DNA of 64,000 nt from positions 150,441-214,440 of the forward strand of contig JAIEMN010000045.1 in assembly GCA_019752115.1 (NCBI GenBank), in the 5' to 3' direction. Of this stretch, positions 1-9,038 are shown piece after piece. Source of the stretch: Gemmatimonadaceae bacterium (GTDB taxonomy: Bacteria; Gemmatimonadota; Gemmatimonadetes; Gemmatimonadales; Gemmatimonadaceae). The notes beneath the pieces are model-generated. The model had not been told where the DNA came from and made no database searches. It worked only from the letters and a program-made list of their open reading frames with translations. The first letter of the stretch is position 1. Every line of letters starts with the position of its first letter. The translations under genes were made by a program, and so were the position numbers.

Positions 1-2105
1 TTGCCGCCTCGGCGCATCGCCAGCACCAGCAAACCGAGGCGCATGGGATCGTCGGTCGTCTCCGCAAAGCGGGTGGCGTACTCCGCCGCCCGCGCATTCT
101 CGCCCGCCGCGAGCAGCGTCAACAACAGCATGCCCTGTCCGCTGAGCACCGACGGCGTCAGTTCATGCGCACGCACGGCATCGCGGATGCCCTGCTCTCG
201 CTGTCCGGCGAGCACCTCCGTAAGGCCGAGATAGACGAGTCCCGTGGCGAACATCGGGTCGAGATCCCGGACGCGTTCGAAGGCCCGCTTCGCGGCCGCA
301 ATGTCACCGTAGTTCGCCGCCCGGAATCCGAGCTGCCAGTGCGCGATCGTGTTCAGCGAGTCGAGAGCGATCGCGCGCTGCGCCTCGCGCTCCGCCAAAT
401 CCCAATCCAGACGGGCGTGGGCGATGGCGGCGAGCGCGGTATGTCCTTCGGTGCTCAGCGAGTCCAAGGCCAGCGCGCGTCGAGCGGCCGACTCGGCAAT
501 CGGGATGGCGTCGCGCGGGTGGACCAGCTGAAAAAACGGTGATCCGTTCACAGACAGCGCCTTGCCAGCCCATGCGCGAGTGAACAGCGAGTCGCGCTTG
601 ATGGCTTCATCAAAAAAGCGCGCCGCATCGGCGTACACCGGCCCCCGATTGCGATACACCTGCATGCCACGCAGGTAGTAGTCGTAGGCTTCGGCGTTCG
701 TCGTGCCCGCACTCGTGGCCGTCGCACTCAGCCGCAGTTGCAACTGCCCGGCAATGGCCTGCGCCAGCTGCTCCTGCATCTTGAACACATCGCGCGCGTC
801 TTCTTCGAAGGTGTTCTGCCAGAGTACGCGCCCGTCGCCCGCGTCGCTCAACTCCGCGGTGACGCGCACGCGATCGCCAGCTCGACGGAGACTGCCAAGG
901 AGAATCGTGCGCACGCCAAGCGTGTCGCCGAGCTGCCGGGCGGTGAGTGTCGAGCCCTTGAAGCGCGCGGCGGTGGAGCGGCCGGCGAGGCGCAGCCCCG
1001 GGACGCGCGAGAGGACCGTCGTGAGTTCGTCGGCGATCCCGTCAGCGAGATAGACGTTGGCGGTGTCGCCGCCCACGGATGCGAACGGGATGACGGCGAG
1101 CGACGGCGCGGTGCTCGCGGTACCGGCGGCGGCAACCGGTGCGGCGGTGGATCGCGTCTGCCACCAGCCGTAGGCGGCCGCCGCCGCCACGAACAGTGCC
1201 GCAATCGGCACCAGCCGCTTCCACGACGGCGGCGTGATCGGCGCCTCCGCCGTACGCTCGTTACTCGCCGAGAGCGCAGCGAGCACGTCGTCCATGCGCG
1301 CTGGTCGATCGTTTGGGTCCTTGGCCAGGCAGCGCGCGACGAGCGTGCGCACCATCGGCGTCACCTGCGAAACCGTCACTGCCGGCGCGGGCGTCGCGAT
1401 ATGCGCCGCGGTCATCGCGGCCGGCGTCGTGCGATCGGCGAACGGATGCGCGCCCTGGAGCAGTTCGTAGGCGAGCACACCCCACGCATACAGATCAACG
1501 CGATGATCAGCGTTGATGTCGCCGGTGGCCTGTTCGGGCGCCATGTACGCCGGCGTACCGATGGCCATGCCGGCCTGCGTGAGCGTGGCCTCCGGGGCCT
1601 GCGTCCGCGAGGCACTGACGGCCTTGGCAATGCCGAAGTCGGCCACCACCGCCGTGCCGCTCGAGAGCAGCACGTTCTCGGGTTTGATGTCGCGGTGCAC
1701 AATGCCGCGGGCGTGCGCATACGCCAACGCCTGCGCCACGTTGCGCAGAATGCCGAGCGCATCGGCCATGGGGATCGCCCCGCGCGTCATCCGCTCCCGC
1801 AGCGACTCACCGGCCACGAACGGCATCGTGAACCAGGGCAGTCCATCGGCGGTGGTGCCGGCGGTGAGCACGGGCACGATGTGCGGCTCCTGCAGCGACG
1901 CGGCGAGCTTGATCTCGCGCGTGAAGCGCTCGCTGCTGAGCCCCGCGGCCAGCTCGGGCGACAGGACCTTCACGACCACCTCACGCCCCAGCGCCTCATC
2001 ACGCGCGAGGAAGACGCGCGACATGCCGCCGCCGCCCAGCTCACGCTGGAGCACGAGGGCGGCGCCGAGGGCGGCTTGAAGTTGGTCGCGGAGGGGAGAG
2101 GTCAT
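1..2105 (-). CDS. Ser/Thr protein kinase with TolB-like and TPR region (K1), partial
   Basis: PknB-like kinase whose 3' end lies beyond the left edge; about 701 codons are visible from an ATG at 2105. Seen: glycine loop GGGGMSRVF near residues 25-32, ATP lysine K46, HRDIKPEN catalytic loop, DFGIAKA and the GTPAYMAPEQ activation segment. A single hydrophobic helix (VPIAALFVAAAAAYGWW) follows near residue 300. Next comes a TolB-like domain (AVIPF, DGIADEL, LRRAGDRVRVTAEL, DVFKMQEQLAQAI) and TPR-like repeats running to the edge. Family knowledge: such proteins autophosphorylate and use the part beyond the membrane for sensing or protein contacts; the substrate is unknown. The GGGGMSRV loop makes it the closest relative of K5 in this window. 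It is divergent from the Skp-like gene at 2467. Confidence 0.93.
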   Translation of the reverse strand, partial: MTSPLRDQLQAALGAALVLQRELGGGGMSRVFLARDEALGREVVVKVLSPELAAGLSSERFTREIKLAASLQEPHIVPVLTAGTTADGLPWFTMPFVAGESLRERMTRGAIPMADALGILRNVAQALAYAHARGIVHRDIKPENVLLSSGTAVVADFGIAKAVSASRTQAPEATLTQAGMAIGTPAYMAPEQATGDINADHRVDLYAWGVLAYELLQGAHPFADRTTPAAMTAAHIATPAPAVTVSQVTPMVRTLVARCLAKDPNDRPARMDDVLAALSASNERTAEAPITPPSWKRLVPIAALFVAAAAAYGWWQTRSTAAPVAAAGTASTAPSLAVIPFASVGGDTANVYLADGIADELTTVLSRVPGLRLAGRSTAARFKGSTLTARQLGDTLGVRTILLGSLRRAGDRVRVTAELSDAGDGRVLWQNTFEEDARDVFKMQEQLAQAIAGQLQLRLSATATSAGTTNAEAYDYYLRGMQVYRNRGPVYADAARFFDEAIKRDSLFTRAWAGKALSVNGSPFFQLVHPRDAIPIAESAARRALALDSLSTEGHTALAAIAHARLDWDLAEREAQRAIALDSLNTIAHWQLGFRAANYGDIAAAKRAFERVRDLDPMFATGLVYLGLTEVLAGQREQGIRDAVRAHELTPSVLSGQGMLLLTLLAAGENARAAEYATRFAETTDDPMRLGLLVLAMRRGG

Positions 2106-2466
2106 GCGTGCGCTGGGAGTTTATCGCTGGCAACCGCGCAGGGTAATGCTGGCCGCGCGGGCGGGCGTCATTTTCGCACGGCGCGGAACGAAGACCGGAC
2201 GGACGCGCCGGCACCTTGATCCCGGGCCGGCCCCCGCCCAGCTTTCCCACGTCGGTCCTGCGCGCTTCTGCGCAGCCGGCATTCAGTTGGGGAGTAGCCA
2301 CCCGCCGTTGGCGGGCGCTGCCGATCGTCAACACGAGGCCTTGGCCTCCGGTCGGTGGCATGACACGGACACCGTGTCATTGCGCGAGACCACTGCACAC
2401 CTGTGCCGTGGCTCGCGTTGTCTCCTGGAGGCAGCCGTGGGGCGCGGCCATACCCGGACCGTTGCC
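2106..2466. other. 361-bp divergent intergenic region
   Basis: Space between the K1 start and the Skp-like gene. I see no convincing gene: the open frame that crosses it leads straight into the signal peptide at 2467 without a better start. The only clear structure is the inverted repeat at 2360-2380, listed separately. Promoters for both flanking genes must lie here, but no strong -35/-10 pair is obvious. Confidence 0.6.
2360..2380. promoter_or_regulatory. Perfect 9-bp inverted repeat, possible operator
   Basis: ATGACACGG and CCGTGTCAT are separated by ACA, between the divergent K1 and skp-like genes. The short spacing suits a dimeric regulator better than a terminator. ATGACAC also occurs twice upstream of kinase K3, near 11757-11794, so it may be a shared site. 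The function is inferred. Confidence 0.45.
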
Positions 2467-3030
2467 ATGTCCCGCCCCTCCATTGCCCGTCACGCCGCCG
2501 CGATCCTCCTGACGCTCGCGGCTCTCCTCACCCCGGCGTCTCGCGTGCACGCCCAAAAGAGCGCCGCCGGTCGCCCCACGCGTATTGCGGTCTTCGACTC
2601 ACGCACCGTGCTCGATTCGATGCCGGAGCGGCGTGGCGCCGAGTCGGAGTTCGCGTTGGAGCAGGCCAAGGCGCGCACCATGCTGGGGGCGGCGACCGAT
2701 TCGCTACGCGCGGCCGTCGAGGAGTTCGCCAAGGTGGAGTCGCAGATGACGCCTCGCCAGCGCGAGGCCACCACCATGCATCTGCGCGCGCGCGAGCTGA
2801 TGGTGGAGGAGATGGTCGCCCATCTCGAGCAGGTCGTGATGCGGCGACAGGCCGAACTGCAGGCGCCGCTGCGCGAGCGCATCCTGCAGGCGGCGCGCAC
2901 GGTGCGCGTGCGCGAGGGCTATGACCTTGTCATCGATCTCGCGAGCGATGGCTCCATCATCGATGCCGACGCCCGCATCGATCTGACCGCCGCCATCATT
3001 CGCGAACTGCGGAGCGCCGCGCGCAAGTAG
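2467..3030 (+). CDS. OmpH/Skp-family periplasmic chaperone-like protein
   Basis: 187 residues. A Sec signal peptide (SIARHAAAILLTLAALLTP, then a VHAQ cleavage site) is followed by the typical Skp beta strand TRIAVFDSRTVLDSMPE. A long charged helical stretch rich in E, Q, R and A comes next (about 60-145), then the C-terminal strand motif GYDLVIDLASDGSIIDAD. This matches the Skp/OmpH layout, in which trimers hold unfolded outer-membrane proteins during transit to the BAM complex. The ATG at 2467 is chosen because it begins the signal peptide; an upstream in-frame extension has no such feature. It stands alone, not next to bamA or lpxD as skp often does, so it may be a paralogue with another client. 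Confidence 0.85.
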   Translation: MSRPSIARHAAAILLTLAALLTPASRVHAQKSAAGRPTRIAVFDSRTVLDSMPERRGAESEFALEQAKARTMLGAATDSLRAAVEEFAKVESQMTPRQREATTMHLRARELMVEEMVAHLEQVVMRRQAELQAPLRERILQAARTVRVREGYDLVIDLASDGSIIDADARIDLTAAIIRELRSAARK

Positions 3031-3039
3031 GCGCGCGGC
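3016..3039. terminator. GC hairpin between convergent genes
   Basis: GCCGCGCGC and GCGCGCGGC form a perfect 9-bp stem around AAGTAG, which includes the stop codon of the Skp-like gene. It lies between the convergent Skp-like and sulfatase genes and is followed by a run of G. It could end transcription on both strands, though neither side has a U-tract. Confidence 0.55.
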
Positions 3040-3047
3040 GGGGGGGC

Positions 3048-4421
3048 TTACTTCCGCGTCGCGAACTCGGCGTCCACGTCACGCTCCCACGCCTGCAGCT
3101 TGAGCGCGAGCGCGCGCACCACGTCGGGGCGGAGGCGGGCCATGTCCCGCCGCTCACCCGGATCGCGGCGCACGTCATAGAGAAACATGTGGTTGGACTC
3201 GACCACGAGCTTCGTGTCCCCGTCGCGCACCGCACGCATGTCCCGTTTGGCCTGCACCGAGCGCCAGAACAGCGTGCGGGGCGTGCGCGGCGCGCGCCCC
3301 TCGAGTACCGGCCAGAGATTCATCCCGTCGAGCTTTGCGTCAGCGGGGACGGGCACGTGTGCGGCGGCCAGCACCGACGCGCTGAGGTCCATCGTGATGC
3401 CGACCTGCGGCGTGACGGTCCCGGCGCGAATATGCCCCGGCCAGCGCATGATGGCCGGCACGCGAATCCCGCCTTCCCACGTCGAATACTTGCGACTGAA
3501 GAGCGGCGTGTTGTCGGAGAGCCACTCGCCGCCGTTGTCATTCGTGAAGATCACGATGGTGTGGCGGGCGATCCCGTTCCGTTCGAGCGCGGCCAGCACG
3601 CGGCCCACGTGCCGGTCCATCGCTTCGACCATGCTGGCATAGTCGGCGCGCGAGCTGGTCAGCGAGTCGGCGGGTTTGAGAAAGCGCGCGTTGCCCACCG
3701 CCTTGCTTGGCGTATCGGGGCGCTGAAACGGCCAGTGCGGCGCGTTGAAGGCCACATCGATGAAGAACGGCGCCTTGGCGTGCGCGTCGATGAACGCGAT
3801 GGCCTTGTCGGCGATGAGCGCCGTGCTGTACCCCTCGAGCGAGACGCGCGCCTCGTTCTCCCAGAGATCGGGCTCGCCGCGGCTGTCGGTGTGATGCCAG
3901 TAGTCGTGATAGCCGCTCTTGAGGCCGAAGAAGTAGTCGAAGCCGTGCGCCAGCGGGCTTTGCGAGGGCTCGTAGCCGAGGTGCCATTTGCCGACGAGCG
4001 CCGTGGCATAGCCGCCTGCCTTGAGCAAGCGGGGCAGGGAGTACGGGGAGGCCTCGAGCCCGCGTTCCCCCGGGCTGAACTGCGCCGTGGTGGCCGGCAG
4101 TGGCTGCTCCACGCCATAGCGCTGCTGATAGCGCCCGGTGATCAACCCGGCGCGCGTGGGCGAGCAGGTGGTGCCGTTGGCGTAGAAGTCGGTGAAGCGG
4201 ACCCCTTCGCGTGCGAGCCGGTCGATGTTGGGCGTGCGGATGTCCTTCGCGCCGTACACGCCGAGGTCGGCATAGCCCATGTCGTCGGTGATGATCAATA
4301 CGACATTGGGGCGGCCGGCCGGCGTCTGCGCGGGAAGCGGAGCGCCGAGCAGCGCCGCCCCAACGAGGACGCGGAGGGAGCGGAGGGCGCGGAGGGGACG
4401 CGGAGCGCGGAGGGTGAGCAT
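3048..4421 (-). CDS. Sulfatase (arylsulfatase type, exported)
   Basis: 457 residues. An N-terminal signal (RALRSLRVLVGAALLGAPLPAQ) is followed by the sulfatase fold. VVLIITDDMGYADLG gives the metal-binding Asp pair D46/D47. The signature C86-S-P-T-R90 carries the Cys converted to formylglycine, and GKWHLGY and IFTNDNGGEW are also conserved. Family knowledge: it hydrolyses sulfate esters using Ca2+ and formylglycine made by SumF/FGE; no FGE gene is visible here. Length is normal for the family. The signal-peptide codons lie in a low-complexity stretch of repeated CTCCGC units (about 4365-4415). The start at 4421 faces the NTF2-like gene only 28 bp away, so the two share a very short divergent promoter region. 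Confidence 0.93.
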   Translation of the reverse strand: MLTLRAPRPLRALRSLRVLVGAALLGAPLPAQTPAGRPNVVLIITDDMGYADLGVYGAKDIRTPNIDRLAREGVRFTDFYANGTTCSPTRAGLITGRYQQRYGVEQPLPATTAQFSPGERGLEASPYSLPRLLKAGGYATALVGKWHLGYEPSQSPLAHGFDYFFGLKSGYHDYWHHTDSRGEPDLWENEARVSLEGYSTALIADKAIAFIDAHAKAPFFIDVAFNAPHWPFQRPDTPSKAVGNARFLKPADSLTSSRADYASMVEAMDRHVGRVLAALERNGIARHTIVIFTNDNGGEWLSDNTPLFSRKYSTWEGGIRVPAIMRWPGHIRAGTVTPQVGITMDLSASVLAAAHVPVPADAKLDGMNLWPVLEGRAPRTPRTLFWRSVQAKRDMRAVRDGDTKLVVESNHMFLYDVRRDPGERRDMARLRPDVVRALALKLQAWERDVDAEFATRK

Positions 4422-4449
4422 CTCCGATTCTACCGCCTATATTCGCGGC

Positions 4450-4929
4450 ATGCCTACTTCCCGCCTGCTGCTCGCCGCCGCGCTCTTCGTGGCGGCTCCG
4501 TTCGTGGCCCACGCGCAATCGGCCGAGGAGAAGGCCGTGATTGCGGTGGCCGATTCCGCGCTCGCGGCGCTCACCCGCGGTGACGCCGTCGCGTTCACCG
4601 ACTTCATGGTGCCGGAGGCGGTGATGTTTCCCACCGGGACCGTGAATGGCGCGGCGACCTATCGCGTGCGCACGCGTGAGGCGCAGCGGACGGCGCCGGT
4701 CAGCGGCATTGTGGAGCGCGGCTTCTCACCGCGCGCGAGTGTCAGCGGCGGTGTGGCGATGGTGTGGATGCCGTACGATCTCTACCTGAACGGCGCCTGG
4801 TCACACTGCGGCGTGGATGTGTTCACGCTCGTGAAGACGGGGAGCGCCTGGCGCATCGCCTCGCTCGCCTGGAGCGCCGAGCAGCCGCCGGTGTGTGAAA
4901 AGCATCCGGCGGGGCCACCGAAGAAGTGA
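4450..4929 (+). CDS. Exported NTF2-like (SnoaL/DUF4440-type) protein
   Basis: 159 residues. A signal peptide (LLLAAALFVAAPFVAHAQ) precedes one NTF2-like fold: helix SAEEKAVIAVADSALAALTRGD, a strand with MVPEAVMFPTG, then GGVAMVWMPYDLYLNGAWSHCGVDVFTLVKTGSAWRIASLAW. The order (helix, then strands ending in the W-R-I strand) is typical of SnoaL/DUF4440 proteins, which bind small ligands or serve as non-catalytic modules. No catalytic residue can be named. It is divergent from the sulfatase and convergent with the lipoprotein gene. The role is unknown. Confidence 0.75.
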   Translation: MPTSRLLLAAALFVAAPFVAHAQSAEEKAVIAVADSALAALTRGDAVAFTDFMVPEAVMFPTGTVNGAATYRVRTREAQRTAPVSGIVERGFSPRASVSGGVAMVWMPYDLYLNGAWSHCGVDVFTLVKTGSAWRIASLAWSAEQPPVCEKHPAGPPKK

Positions 4930-4939
4930 CCCCGCCGGA
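4905..4939. terminator. Stem-loop at the convergent gene junction
   Basis: TCCGGCGGGG and CCCCGCCGGA form a perfect 10-bp stem around the last codons and stop of the NTF2-like gene, facing the convergent lipoprotein gene. It is probably a bidirectional transcription stop. There is no U-run. Confidence 0.5.
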
Positions 4940-4958
4940 GTAAGCGCCGCGCCGACGG

Positions 4959-5747
4959 TTACTTCGAGACCTTCGCGTCTTCGATGATCAGCGCGTAGCT
5001 GTAGCCGGCCCCGAAGTCCTTGTTGCGGCGGACGGTGCCACGGATGGTAATCGTGGCGCCCATCGCGGCGTCGTCGGGTGTGGTGACGGTGATGTCGTGC
5101 GTGTTCTGCGCCGCGGCGCCACTGCCGTCCTGCAGGTGAATCCAGTTCTTGCCCATCACCTGCGGATTGTACTTCACGACCACGCCGCGAATGGTGACGG
5201 TCTTGCCGTCGAGCGCACCCTGCTCGGCCCAGAGCTCACCGATCGTCTTGGCGTCGGCGCCGCTCGCCTTTTCGACCTTGCCGACCTTGGCGTCTACCGC
5301 TGGCGGCGTGCCGACCGAGGAGCCCATCGCACTCGCGCCCCCTGCCGCGCCACCGGCGCTCGGGTCAGCGCCGGCGACCGGTTCGAGCGACCCGAAGTAG
5401 ACCTGCTTGAACGTCCGGTTGAGCGTCTTCGACTCGAAGTTCTCCATCAGGATCGCGCCGTAGACCGTCACCTGCTGGCCGACGTCGATCTTGGCCTGGT
5501 TCACGGCCGCCCACACCTCGCCGTTCCCCGTCTTGAGCTTGAGATAGACGTAGGGCGGGGCGGCGATCTGCTCGGCCACGGTGCCCGACAGGTTGTCCCC
5601 CGCCGCGGCGGCCGGCGTGGCGGCCAGCGCCCCCGCCGCCTGGCCCATCGGGGCTGCCCCACCAAGGGGGACCTTCCCCGAATCCTGGGCTTCATCACAG
5701 CCGACGGCAGTCAGCAACACGAGACCGAACGCAACGGAACGACGCAT
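4959..5747 (-). CDS. Lipoprotein with two OB-fold-like domains
   Basis: 262 residues from the ATG at 5747. The start is chosen because it gives a lipoprotein signal (VAFGLVLLTAVGC, lipobox Cys at residue 17); a 35-residue upstream extension lacks signal character. After an Ala/Gly-rich linker, one beta-rich domain (SGTVAEQI...VYLKLKTGNGEVWAAV...GQQVTVYGAIL) is followed by a second Gly/Ala linker. A second, similar domain follows (GKTVTIRGVVVKYNPQVMGKNWIHLQDGSG...ATITIRGTVRRNKDFG...YALIIEDAKV). Both resemble the OB-fold found in secreted 'nucleic-acid-binding-like' proteins. The likely location is the membrane face of the periplasm. The function is unknown. Confidence 0.75.
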   Translation of the reverse strand: MRRSVAFGLVLLTAVGCDEAQDSGKVPLGGAAPMGQAAGALAATPAAAAGDNLSGTVAEQIAAPPYVYLKLKTGNGEVWAAVNQAKIDVGQQVTVYGAILMENFESKTLNRTFKQVYFGSLEPVAGADPSAGGAAGGASAMGSSVGTPPAVDAKVGKVEKASGADAKTIGELWAEQGALDGKTVTIRGVVVKYNPQVMGKNWIHLQDGSGAAAQNTHDITVTTPDDAAMGATITIRGTVRRNKDFGAGYSYALIIEDAKVSK

Positions 5748-5904
5748 AACGCACTCAACCGAAAGGGGCACGCTCCACGGCGCCCGTGACGGGCCGCCCA
5801 CGGAGCAACGGACATCCACCTCCCATTTACCGGATGGGCCCGGGAGGGGCAAGCGGCGAAGTCCCTACGGCCGGGGCGGGGTTCCCACTGACGGCGGCGC
5901 CGCG

Positions 5905-6516
5905 TCACTCCCCCAGCACGGAACGTACGGCGAGTGAGAACCCGGGGAGCAGCACCTCACCCGACAGGGCGTCCGCCGGACCGAGCTCAGACACACTCCC
6001 GTCGGCGCGGTACACGGTCACGACGCGCCGAACGGGATCGATCACCCACACGAGGTGCGCGCCCGCGAGGAGATATTCGCCAACCTTGGCCAACAGGGCC
6101 CCGGACCGATCACTCGGCGAGCGCACCTCCACCACGAGATCCGGCGCCAACTCGCCAAATCCCACCGGCATGGGATCGGGCACGCGCTCGGCGAGGACGA
6201 ACGACACATCGGGTGCGCGTACGGTGTCGGGTCCGCGCGTGAGCACGAAGCCGGTGTCGGGGCCGAAGACCGCGCCACGCCGAGCGGAGACGATGCCGGC
6301 CTTCAGCTCATCATCGAGGTGGCGTCGCAGCTGATAGGCGAGCTCCACGCCGATGCTCCCATGACGCAAGCCCGCCAGTTCGCGCACCAGCAGCTGGCCG
6401 CGCACCAACTCGACGCGCTTGCCCGGCACCTCGTAGCCGAACAGTTGTTCCGCCGTCATCTCATGGGACACCGAGCGCATGGGGCGCCTCCGGTCGGCCG
6501 ATCGGGTCGTGGTCAT
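5905..6516 (-). CDS. Uma2-family PD-(D/E)XK nuclease-like protein 1
   Basis: 203 residues from the ATG at 6516, chosen because the paralogue at 12507 aligns from the same position (MTxTR...RRRP). Uma2 features: MTAEQLFGYEVPGKRVELVRG near the N-terminus, acidic D103 in APDVSF, E130 in PDLVVEVRSP and K144, followed by GEYLLAGAHLVWVIDP. These match the restriction-endonuclease-like core of Uma2/DUF820. Family knowledge: these proteins are very numerous in cyanobacteria and some soil bacteria, and their target is not established. It lies 100 bp downstream of kinase K2 on the same strand, with a repeated three-arm hairpin element in the gap. Confidence 0.85.
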   Translation of the reverse strand: MTTTRSADRRRPMRSVSHEMTAEQLFGYEVPGKRVELVRGQLLVRELAGLRHGSIGVELAYQLRRHLDDELKAGIVSARRGAVFGPDTGFVLTRGPDTVRAPDVSFVLAERVPDPMPVGFGELAPDLVVEVRSPSDRSGALLAKVGEYLLAGAHLVWVIDPVRRVVTVYRADGSVSELGPADALSGEVLLPGFSLAVRSVLGE

Positions 6517-6567
6517 GTGGTACGATACGCCCACGCGTCACCGTGGCGTCATCACCGTATGGGCAAC

Positions 6568-6600
6568 CTACGCTCGGCGGGTGCGCCGAGTCTACTCGGC
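6568..6600 (-). repeat. Three-arm hairpin element, copy 1 (K2-Uma2 gap)
   Basis: On the plus strand CTCGGCG (6573-6579) pairs with CGCCGAG (6584-6590), while GCCGAG (6585-6590) can instead pair with CTCGGC (6595-6600) across a TCTA loop. The middle arm can thus join either neighbour. A second copy with a different first loop is at 13177-13209 in the equivalent K4-Uma2 gap. Minus-strand transcripts reading from the kinase into Uma2 would carry it. A role as attenuator or terminator/leader is an inference. Confidence 0.6.
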
Positions 6601-6616
6601 GACGCGTCGCGTGCGC

Positions 6617-8980
6617 TCAGTCGCGCAGGCGTTCCGGAATGCCAATGCGGGCCAGCAGCGCCTGATACCGCGGCTCCTGACGGAAGCGGAACAGCGGCGG
6701 CATGCCATTGAGCATCTGCAGCAGGTCGAGATCGCGCGCCGTCACCGCGCGGTCGAACATGGCGTACGCCGCGTCGCGCTCGCCGAGCAACAGCAGCAGG
6801 CTGGCGCGCTGGGCGAGACGCGGGTCCCCGTCCAGGGCCTTGAGCGCCCGTCGCACACCGGCCGTGTCGCCGCGGTAGGACGCCAGGAATCCTTCATTCA
6901 CGAGGCGCACCCAGTAGTCCCCCCCGGCGACGCGCACCGCGCGGCGGTGCGCACTGTCGGCGGCGGCATGCTGCCCCTGACCGGCGAGCGCGAGCGAGAG
7001 GATGTCGAAGATCTCGTAGAACGTGGTGTCGGATGCGATGCCGGTACGCGCAGACTGCACGGCCTCGGCGGCGCGGTTCGAGGACCAGAGCCCCCATGCC
7101 AGATCGCTGCGCCACTGCGCGGTGGTGGGCTCCTGATCGACCAGCCGCCGTGCGCGCGAGATCGCGGTGCTGTCACCGGATTCCCACATGGCCCACACCG
7201 CCATGCCCACGCCAAGCGACGACGACGGACGCGCGTCGGCGGCGGCGAAGTCGGCGAAGGCATCGGCAAACTCCCACCGGTCGTGCAACCGGGCGACGCC
7301 TCGCGCATAGAAGGCATCGCCCAAGTCGGGATCGAGTGTCAGGGCACGATCGGCCGCGCGCATGGTGGTGCGATAGGCGGAGTCACGCGGCGCCGTCTGA
7401 TAGATGAGCGCATACGCGTGCGCGATGGCCAGCCCCGCCCATGCGGGAGCGTAGGTGGAATCCATGGCCAGCGATCGACTCAGGTGATCGACGGCCTTCC
7501 GCAGCCCGTCCGCCGTGCGCAACGCTGCCGCTTCCTGACCGAGCAGATATTGCGCATACGCGCGCGGATCGACCTGACGCGCGGCGGCGAGCCGGCGCGT
7601 TTGGTCAGGCGTGAGCCCCGCGCGAATGCCCCGCGCGATCTCTCGCGCCACTTCGCGCTGCAGGGTGACCACGTCGCGCGCCGGTCGTTCGAACGTGCGC
7701 GACCAGAGGGTCTCATCGCTGCGGGCGTCGATGAGTTCGGCCGAGAGCGAGACGACCTCGCCGCCGCGCAGGACGGCCCCCGACACGATGGCATCCACGC
7801 CGAGCTCGTTCGCCAGCTCGCGAATCGGCTTGGTCGAGTTGCGGTACGGCGCGACGGCGCGATAACCAAGTACGCGGACACCGGCGTCGGCCAGCACACC
7901 AATCACTTCACGCGTCATGCCATCGGCAAAGAAGCGTTGCGCGGTATCGCCGGTCTGGTTGTCCATCGGAATGACGGCGATGCGACCAATCGGCGTCCCG
8001 GGGGCCGCCGGAGCGGCTAGCGTGCGCGTTCGCGACTTCCACCACGCGGCGGCACCGCCCAGCAGGATCGCCGCCGCGGCGACCATCCCGACGAGGCGAC
8101 GGGCGTGTCCGCGCGTGCTGGGGCGAGGCAACGGTGCCGACGGTTGTGACGTCGTGGCCTCGAACGTGTCCACGAACTGCGCAGCCGGCCACGGGCGCGC
8201 CGATGGATCCTTGGCGAGCGCCTGCGTGATGGCGGCATCCACGCCGGGAGAGACCTCCGGCCGCACCGCCGAGAGGCGCGGCACCGCGCCGATGAGATGC
8301 TGCTGCGTGATCTGGGCCACCGTCTCGCCGGTGAACGGTGGCTCGCCGGCGAGCATCTCGTAGAGTACGCAGCCGAGCGAGTAGAGATCACTGCGGCCGT
8401 CCACGTTGGTGTCGCCCACGGCCTGCTCGGGACTCATGTAGAGCGGCGTCCCGACCGCGAAGCCCGTCTGCGTCAGGCGTTCGCTGCCGGTGGCGGCGAC
8501 GGCGCGCGCGATGCCGAAGTCGGCCACCACCGCATGCCCGCGCTCGAGCAGGATGTTCTCCGGCTTGATGTCCCGATGCGCGATGCCCCGTTCGTGCGCA
8601 TAGCCCAGCGCGTCGGCGATCTCGCGCGCGAACTGCAGCGCCAGTGCCACCGGGAGGCGCCCGTCGCGCCGCAGCCGATCGCGCAGCGTTTCGCCATCCA
8701 CGAAGGGCATGACGTAGTAGAGCAATCCGTCGGCATCGCCCGAATCGTAGAGCGGCAGGATATGCGGGTGTCGCAGCGCCGCAGTGGTGGCGATCTCGCG
8801 CAGGAAACGGTCCGACCCTACCGCATAGGCGAGCTCCGGCCGCAGCACCTTGATGGCGACCACCCGGTCGTGCTTGAGGTCCTGGGCGCGAAACACCGTC
8901 GCCATGCCACCCGCGCCAAGTTCGGCGTCAACGCGGTAGCGGCCATCCAGGGCGGTGGCGAGACGATCCCGAGTGCTCAT
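6617..8980 (-). CDS. Membrane Ser/Thr kinase with TolB-like and TPR sensor (K2)
   Basis: 787 residues. Kinase domain about 15-275: GAGGMATVF loop, ATP lysine K44, HRDIKPEN with catalytic D137, DFGIARA at D154, GTPLYMSPEQ. A single membrane helix lies near 293-313 (VGMVAAAAILLGGAAAWW). Behind it are a TolB-like domain (AVIPMDNQTGD, FADGMTREVIGVL, DAIVSGAVLRGGEVVSLSAEL, LWSRTFERPARDVVTLQREVA) and TPR-like repeats from about 470 to the end. The C-terminus FRQEPRYQALLARIGI is like that of K4 and K9. It is read after K3 (58-bp gap) and before Uma2-1. Substrates are unknown. Confidence 0.95.
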   Translation of the reverse strand: MSTRDRLATALDGRYRVDAELGAGGMATVFRAQDLKHDRVVAIKVLRPELAYAVGSDRFLREIATTAALRHPHILPLYDSGDADGLLYYVMPFVDGETLRDRLRRDGRLPVALALQFAREIADALGYAHERGIAHRDIKPENILLERGHAVVADFGIARAVAATGSERLTQTGFAVGTPLYMSPEQAVGDTNVDGRSDLYSLGCVLYEMLAGEPPFTGETVAQITQQHLIGAVPRLSAVRPEVSPGVDAAITQALAKDPSARPWPAAQFVDTFEATTSQPSAPLPRPSTRGHARRLVGMVAAAAILLGGAAAWWKSRTRTLAAPAAPGTPIGRIAVIPMDNQTGDTAQRFFADGMTREVIGVLADAGVRVLGYRAVAPYRNSTKPIRELANELGVDAIVSGAVLRGGEVVSLSAELIDARSDETLWSRTFERPARDVVTLQREVAREIARGIRAGLTPDQTRRLAAARQVDPRAYAQYLLGQEAAALRTADGLRKAVDHLSRSLAMDSTYAPAWAGLAIAHAYALIYQTAPRDSAYRTTMRAADRALTLDPDLGDAFYARGVARLHDRWEFADAFADFAAADARPSSSLGVGMAVWAMWESGDSTAISRARRLVDQEPTTAQWRSDLAWGLWSSNRAAEAVQSARTGIASDTTFYEIFDILSLALAGQGQHAAADSAHRRAVRVAGGDYWVRLVNEGFLASYRGDTAGVRRALKALDGDPRLAQRASLLLLLGERDAAYAMFDRAVTARDLDLLQMLNGMPPLFRFRQEPRYQALLARIGIPERLRD

Positions 8981-9038
8981 GCGGGATCAAGATGCACGGT
9001 TCGACGCCAATCCGCAGCGGGTGGGCCCCCGGCGTGGG

